A stretch of 10,187 nucleotides of DNA from NCBI GenBank assembly GCA_015143735.1, contig VKHC01000684.1:1-10187 (forward strand). Reading direction: 5' to 3'. Every line of letters starts with the position of its first letter. Position 1 is the first letter of the stretch. Positions 6,901 through 10,187 of this stretch are shown piece after piece. The notes beneath the pieces are model-generated. The model was not told the DNA's origin. It saw only the letters and a list, made by a program, of their open reading frames with translations, and did no database searches. This DNA comes from Synura sp. LO234KE (Eukaryota > Sar > Synurophyceae > Synurales > Mallomonadaceae). The translations under genes were made by a program, and so were the position numbers.

Positions 6901-9900
6901 GTTTTCACCTTTTGCGCCAAGATTTCTTCAAGCTCTTTTATCTCTCGAGTCAGGGCATCTGACATACGACACGGTGAGCACGGACATTCCGTGTGAGAGT
7001 AGGACACTCGAAGATAGGAATATCTCTATCACGTGGCATGACTCGAGTCACTGCCAAAGAGCACCATCGCCCAAGGTGCAAGGGTGATCCCTTTCGTGTA
7101 ATGGGCGCGAATGGTAAGCATAGATTTCACGGACCGATGTTTCTCTGCACCACCGTCTTCTCAGCCTCAAGCTCCTGGGTTTGCGAACTGCGAATCCGGT
7201 CGATAAGCAGTAGGAAAGGATAGACATTAAATTGAAAAATCTTGCCATTCAGTTAGACTCCCGTGAATTACCTAATGGCATTCTCGGTGTTCATCAGATC
7301 TTCCTCGAGTACCTTCTCCTCCCTCGCCATATGACTGTGACATGCGGTCACGGGGCATAGACCAGAGACATGCAGGCATACCATGCGCACTTATACTAAT
7401 TGCAGAATCGCAGTTCGAAAATAAGAAAGCACGCAAAATGAACCCTCGCCGATTGTCACAGTCACGAAGTGCAATGTAGTGCTCGAATATCTGAACGCGT
7501 GATACAATTCTATATCCGCAGCGCGCTCTGTTCGCTCACTCAGAACATACCACGAACACCACAGTGGGAAAGGGAATCATGTCCAGTGGGCCAAAACCCC
7601 CACCCCACCCACCTGAGCTCCATGTCTAACCGTTCCCGCTCCTTCTCGAACCGCTCGTTGTCACTTCCAAGGGTACGACGGGCGTCGGATATGGCCTGGG
7701 GGAGGGCGCGGGTTGGGATGCAGTAGGAGAATGGAATATAGTATTGTCAGTTCTCATTATAAGGACTCCAACGGTTTCAAATATAGGTAGAGGGCGGTAA
7801 ATATATAAGTCGAGCTTAGAGCCACGAACATGATAAAGGTGTAGTACAAAATTGAGTCATGCCAGAAAAATAAGGCGGGGCATACAATGGAGTGTTTTCT
7901 AACCACGGGTCCAAATATATAACAGACACAGAAATGTATCCTGTGTACAATCGCATCGACTTGCCCTTCGCGACTCGTTAAGAATCGCTGCAACATTGTT
8001 CGCTATTTAGAAGGCCACTATGCCTTGAGACATAACCCACAGAGGAAACGATACCGAATGTGATTTGCAATCTAACGATGGAGGTCTAGTTTTGTTAGCG
8101 CTATTTATCCTGTACGCCCTGCAAATGTACTTTTCTATCCAAAGCGTTCAGAATATTACTGCGCATTGCCACGATGCCACTGCAGTTACACCACGACCAT
8201 CGACTCGTGTATGCAACTGTTAATAATCCTACACCCAGAACACATGTATAAGCGCTGGACCCCTACACCTACACCTTCACCTATTCCTCAGTCTACCATC
8301 TCACCGTCGTCACAGACACCACTCTATCCGTACTCGGCCGTTTCAGCTTCTGTAGCACATCGCTCAGAAGATCGCCCTGTGCCCGGGACACACATAGATT
8401 ACAACAGACAGCGGTGGACAGTTACATCGACACGTCAGAGAGGGGTAGGGGGGCAGGTGTATGCAAGGGGGACGAACAAACCTGGGTCAGCTTCTTCTGT
8501 GAGAGTTCGCTCTGGTGCCGTGAGGACTCTGACATGTGACGTAGGCGAGTGAGTGTTACCCCATCACGACAGTAGAGGGGGATGGACATGGGCAGGGACA
8601 GGATCACCAGAGAGTAGTTGTGCCACACGTCTCGAGCCTCGCTCCACCTCCAACTGCTTCTGTTCGATGAGAACACTGAGCGCTTCTGCTCTCTCGAAGT
8701 CCTCCCGCTCTGCACACCTATGTACGTACAGTTGCAAAGGCAGGGACGGGGACGGGGACACAGGGCAGGAGGGACATAGTCGACGGGCCGAGATTAGCGA
8801 AGCGGTTCATGAGGGCGATCAAGCGGTATATCGGGATTTTCAGCTACGGTTGCACTCACTTGAGCTGTTCAGACTCAAATCCTTTCAGAGCACTACGGGC
8901 TTCCCTCAGCGCCGCCTCTTCTCTGTAACAACAAAGAGCGGTGAAGGTGCGTCTTGTGCGTGCACTAGTCACATTTCAACTCGATGTCATGTGTCTTATC
9001 CGTTATAACACACAGCGCTCGGTCCAAGTCACCTCTGCTGCTCAAGTTCGATCGCTTGTATGGCTCGGAAGTGAGACAGACTCTCCTCCAAGAGCACTGC
9101 CGAGCGGGAGGAGAACTCGCGTAGTACCTACCCAGTGACGGCATATTCGAGACAGGTGTCAGGGCAGCGTGGTGGGCTATACGGATACAAAGAGATTTCG
9201 TATGTCACCGAAGGGACGATTCGTAATGTGTGCCGATGGATAAGGACATGGGGGCGGGCCGGGGGAACGGACGGGTTCAACGAGTAATTTCGTTGCTACT
9301 CCATATGTCGATATCCTCACCTGGTCTGTGCCCCGTGTCAGCTCGCCAAGTGTCTTGGCCAGGTCCTCCACCAGTGTGTCTTCATGACTGGAGTCCTCTT
9401 CAAACTTCAACGTCACACCGCCCCCGCCCACACTGTCCTTGACGCTCTGAACAGGTACAGGGACTGGGTCTGGGGTAGGCGCCGATTTATCAATGGGGTC
9501 GGGCTCAGGAGATGGGATCTGTGCGGGAACAGGTAGAGCGTCGGTGGGTTCTGGAGACCGAGCGGCTTGGTACAGTTTTGTGGGTGGGGGGAGAGGAGCC
9601 GGGTCATGGTCACGGCCTCTGCCATATTCCGGAACCGTTACGACGGGAGAGGATACCAGTTGAACCTCATTCGTCTGGGTGGAGGGCAAGTGTAGGCAAG
9701 AAGATAGTAGTGACGAAGTGGGATATACTCGAGGGCCTGTCCGCGGTCACGTTACTGTCATTCCCACCCCACCCTACCGACTCTCATTCCCAACCCAACC
9801 CAACCCAACCTACCCCACCCCACTGTCTGCCCTCACCTCCTCCGGGAGAGATGCATCAACAGACGGCGAGATTTCTAAATCCAGAGCAGGATCGTCTATT

Positions 9901-10187
9901 TGCTTCTCCTGAACTGAAATCGATCTCGGTGCTATGGGAGAACCTATGATTATAAAATAGGTTTCAATGGCCGTTAACCCAATATATTTCACATTAGAGA
10001 CATTGTTTGAAACGGCGACAGATCAACAGAAGCGGGACATCCTTACTCCTTTCTTTTATATGCACATTATTATCTTGAAAAGTCTCCTCTAATTCTGCGG
10101 TGACTTGAGAAAAGCTGTTCGGTTGATTCTCATTGATTTCAAACTCACGAGCCGCAGCAGTAGCCTTCGCCACGTTACTAGGAATGA
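3954..10187 (-). CDS. Long multi-exon coiled-coil protein with UVR-like motifs (5' end outside window)
   Basis: One minus-strand gene was rebuilt from at least 26 exons, listed high to low: 10187-10047, 9943-9837, 9674-9321, 9127-9033, 8922-8860, 8717-8608, 8528-8482, 8376-8305, 7695-7613, 7334-7272, 7187-7135, 6958-6909, 6698-6649, 6423-6370, 6281-6246, 6147-6086, 5968-5847 (weak), 5547-5411, 5339-5280, 5183-5127, 5040-4986, 4924-4712, 4628-4392, 4305-4264, 4192-4163, and 4103-4053 or on to TGA at 3956-3954. Every junction uses GT...AG and the phases agree throughout. Exons are mostly 30-137 nt and encode about 815 residues. The first three are Pro/Glu/Ser-rich and disordered. From about 9127 onward the chain is charged helix with heptad-like Leu spacing (for example ALTREIKELEEILAQK). 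Three parts resemble UVR helical motifs. An acidic linker lies near the C-terminus. No enzyme domain is seen. It is likely a structural or scaffold protein; the family was not identified. Confidence 0.75.
4053..4192 (-). other. Exon pair: third UVR-like motif
   Basis: Exon 4192-4163 (ten codons, EAVDQEDFDT) and exon 4103-4053 (AAELDQNIERVKDELTK) join in phase 0 across a 59-nt intron (4162-4104, GTCAGT to GTGTAG). The joined core EDFDTAAELDQNI is the best UVR match in the window. The intron cuts the motif after the Thr. If the donor GTTGGC at 4052 is not used, the frame runs on for 32 more codons to TGA at 3956-3954. Confidence 0.65.
4392..4628 (-). other. Exon: acidic linker then helix
   Basis: This is 79 codons, phase 0 at both ends, with acceptor CACTTACAG and donor GTGCGT (4391). 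The first two thirds are acidic and Pro/Val/Ile-rich (for example PPEVDVIVDIDEGG). The end returns to charged helix (SMEERSRLQEAESLQQLAE). It probably forms a flexible negative hinge between two coiled-coil parts. Confidence 0.75.
4712..4924 (-). other. Exon: basic helical segment
   Basis: This is 71 codons, phase 0 at both ends, with acceptor GAAG at about 4925 and donor GTTCTT at 4711. It opens AEEIPPLRATEETILARLAR and is then rich in Arg, Lys, Ile and Leu (SSAIIRRRKLKEW), ending LRVLNAEHQ. The two prolines may break the coiled coil here. The 61-nt intron before it is the second shortest in the gene. A continuous frame through 5012-4350 exists but ignores these splice sites. Confidence 0.7.
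5127..5183 (-). other. Exon: second UVR-like or KEAA helix
   Basis: Entry is phase 2 after TTTAG and exit is phase 2 at donor GTAAGA (5126). It encodes RFKEAAVATKDIKSTQTA, joined in frame to AAAR from the exon before and IQELNKQVADLESSL from the exon after. The Phe-Lys-Glu-Ala-Ala core resembles a UVR-type helix, though less exactly than the other two copies in this protein. Confidence 0.6.
5411..5547 (-). other. Exon: long coiled-coil segment
   Basis: This is 45 codons plus two bases, phase 0 in and phase 2 out (donor GTGAGG at 5410). The sequence AEHKLTEIRISALQEELEGV and what follows has Leu/Ile/Val at heptad-like positions among Glu, Lys and Ser, typical of a coiled coil. It splices to the exon at 5339, where the split codon gives Glu and the helix continues (ESLVTSLANLETAKK). 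Confidence 0.75.
5548..5846 (-). other. Intron of about 299 nt
   Basis: It lies between the weak exon at 5968-5847 and the firm exon at 5547-5411. The acceptor side is clear, ending CCCTCCGAACAG. Several pyrimidine-rich stretches with AG lie around 5700-5800, but none leads to a convincing helical exon in the required phase. Confidence 0.45.
5847..5968 (-). other. Weakly supported exon of the coiled-coil gene
   Basis: The acceptor is CAG at 5971-5969 and the donor is GTTACG at 5846. It is phase 1 on entry and phase 0 on exit, which is what the neighbours at 6086 and 5547 require. Its first half (ESLSLEFTSWSESVTREVEL, the first Glu split across the junction) could be helical; the second half (Ser, Cys and Leu-rich) is unlike the rest of the protein. 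The donor is poor. A small upstream exon (starting near 6065, containing LGDREKARDFKA) and other frames compete, so the true structure between 6085 and 5548 is open. Confidence 0.4.
6424..6476 (-). promoter_or_regulatory. Strong polypyrimidine tract before the exon at 6423, with a 12-bp duplication
   Basis: On the minus strand this is a C/T-rich run ending CTGTTCTCATTCAG, a strong acceptor for the exon at 6423-6370. On the plus strand it shows two copies of GGGACAGACGAA (6442-6453 and 6454-6465) followed by runs of four and five G. The duplicated tract may strengthen the splice site; other in-frame AG sites lie just downstream within the exon (for example before 6393). Confidence 0.55.
7696..8304 (-). 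other. 609-nt intron, longest inside the gene
   Basis: It is bounded by donor GTGAGA (8304) and acceptor CCCCAG (7696), both phase 0. The middle (about 7740-8160) looks more AT-rich than the flanking exons and introns. Near the donor there is a short CCTACA-type repeat (about 8262-8282 on the plus strand). A minus-strand open frame of 79 codons (7996-7757), rich in Phe, Tyr, Leu and Val, lies inside. It has no phase-compatible splice sites that would make it an exon, and no family was recognised. A skipped exon or a small insertion cannot be excluded. Confidence 0.55.
8608..8717 (-). other. Exon: first UVR-like motif of the coiled-coil gene
   Basis: Entry is phase 2 after TAG at 8720-8718 and exit is phase 1 at donor GTGATC (8607). 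The start reads CAEREDFERAEALSVLIEQK, matching the UVR pattern of Glu-Asp-Phe, then Ala and Leu at helical spacing, then Ile. UVR motifs are paired-helix interaction elements, first named in UvrB and UvrC and found in other proteins too. The rest (LEVERGSRRVAQLLS) is amphipathic helix. The motif match is by eye. Confidence 0.6.
8743..8773 (+). repeat. GGGAC short tandem repeat in intron
   Basis: GGGACGGGGACGGGGACA followed by further GGG runs gives at least four G runs on the plus strand. On the gene's sense strand it is the C-rich stretch ahead of the acceptor at 8718, so it may serve as an upstream pyrimidine tract. Confidence 0.6.
9321..9674 (-). other. Exon: Pro/Glu-rich disordered segment of the coiled-coil gene
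   Basis: This is the longest exon of the gene in the window (118 codons, phase 0 at both ends). It lies between CAG at 9677-9675 and the donor GTGAGG at 9320. The first two thirds are Pro-rich with repeated Asp-Pro, Glu-Pro and Val-Pro steps (for example PTPDPVPVPVQS). The last third turns acidic and helical (EDTLVEDLAKTLGELTRG), leading into the first coiled-coil exon. Low complexity and high Pro predict a flexible, extended arm. Confidence 0.75.
9789..9821 (-). repeat. GGGTT-type intron repeat, possible G-quadruplex
   Basis: On the plus strand there are four CCC runs spaced by AA (9789-9806), then further C runs to 9821. On the transcribed sense strand this reads as GGGTT repeats flanked by GGGGTGGGG. 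It lies in the 162-nt intron 9836-9675, shortly after the donor. Four G runs with 2-nt loops satisfy the usual G-quadruplex pattern in the pre-mRNA. A second C-rich patch sits at 9763-9774. Confidence 0.8.

Noticed and set aside
8553-9008. 151-codon plus-strand frame
   Set aside because: It is antisense to three phase-consistent exons, with Ser/Arg/Cys-rich composition typical of a shadow.
9789-9821. Interstitial telomere
   Set aside because: Only four clean units lie inside an intron of a continuous gene, so chance expansion is more likely.
9512-9949. 145-codon plus-strand frame
   Set aside because: It is antisense to the Pro/Glu-rich exon and the intron repeat; its Pro/Thr-rich part only translates the CCCAA repeat.

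Overview
This is eukaryotic nuclear DNA from an intron-rich organism, most likely a protist. The signs are GT...AG introns of mostly 60-300 nt whose phases agree from exon to exon, a ubiquitin-like domain, and no bacterial-style operon packing or Shine-Dalgarno sites. The window alone does not fix the lineage. Very short spacers before start codons and very high intron density would fit several free-living groups, such as intron-rich metamonads or rhizarians, but that is a guess.

The layout is three genes. (1) Positions 1-1092, minus strand: the 5' part of a gene with two tiny exons and a long third exon. The third exon carries twelve 16-residue Gly/Ser/Glu/Arg repeats, seen in DNA as a 48-bp tandem array, and runs off the left edge. 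(2) Positions 1438-2589, plus strand: an intronless 383-residue protein with an N-terminal ubiquitin-like fold followed by a domain that looks like the class I glutamine amidotransferase (GATase)/ThuA superfamily. Genes 1 and 2 are divergent over an AT-rich spacer of about 345 bp with a TATAAAC motif facing each way. (3) About 3954-10187, minus strand: one long coiled-coil gene broken into at least 26 small exons. The exons were rebuilt by matching splice sites and reading phase. They encode about 815 residues, and the 5' end lies beyond the right edge.

Gene 3 starts in the window with disordered Pro/Glu-rich sequence, continues as long charged helices, and contains three segments resembling the UVR helical motif (EDF..A..L...I). 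It also has one long acidic linker exon. Its 3' end is uncertain: it may stop by read-through at 3954, or splice to an exon ending at 3475 that has a short hydrophobic stretch and a basic tail. Genes 2 and 3 converge on a stretch (2590-3474) where no convincing gene was found.

The most interesting items are the Ubl plus GATase-like fusion lacking an evident catalytic cysteine, the extreme exon fragmentation of gene 3, its UVR-like motifs and alternative 3' ends, the length-variable but frame-preserving coding repeat, and G-rich intron repeats. No mobile element, CRISPR array, rRNA or tRNA gene was recognised.
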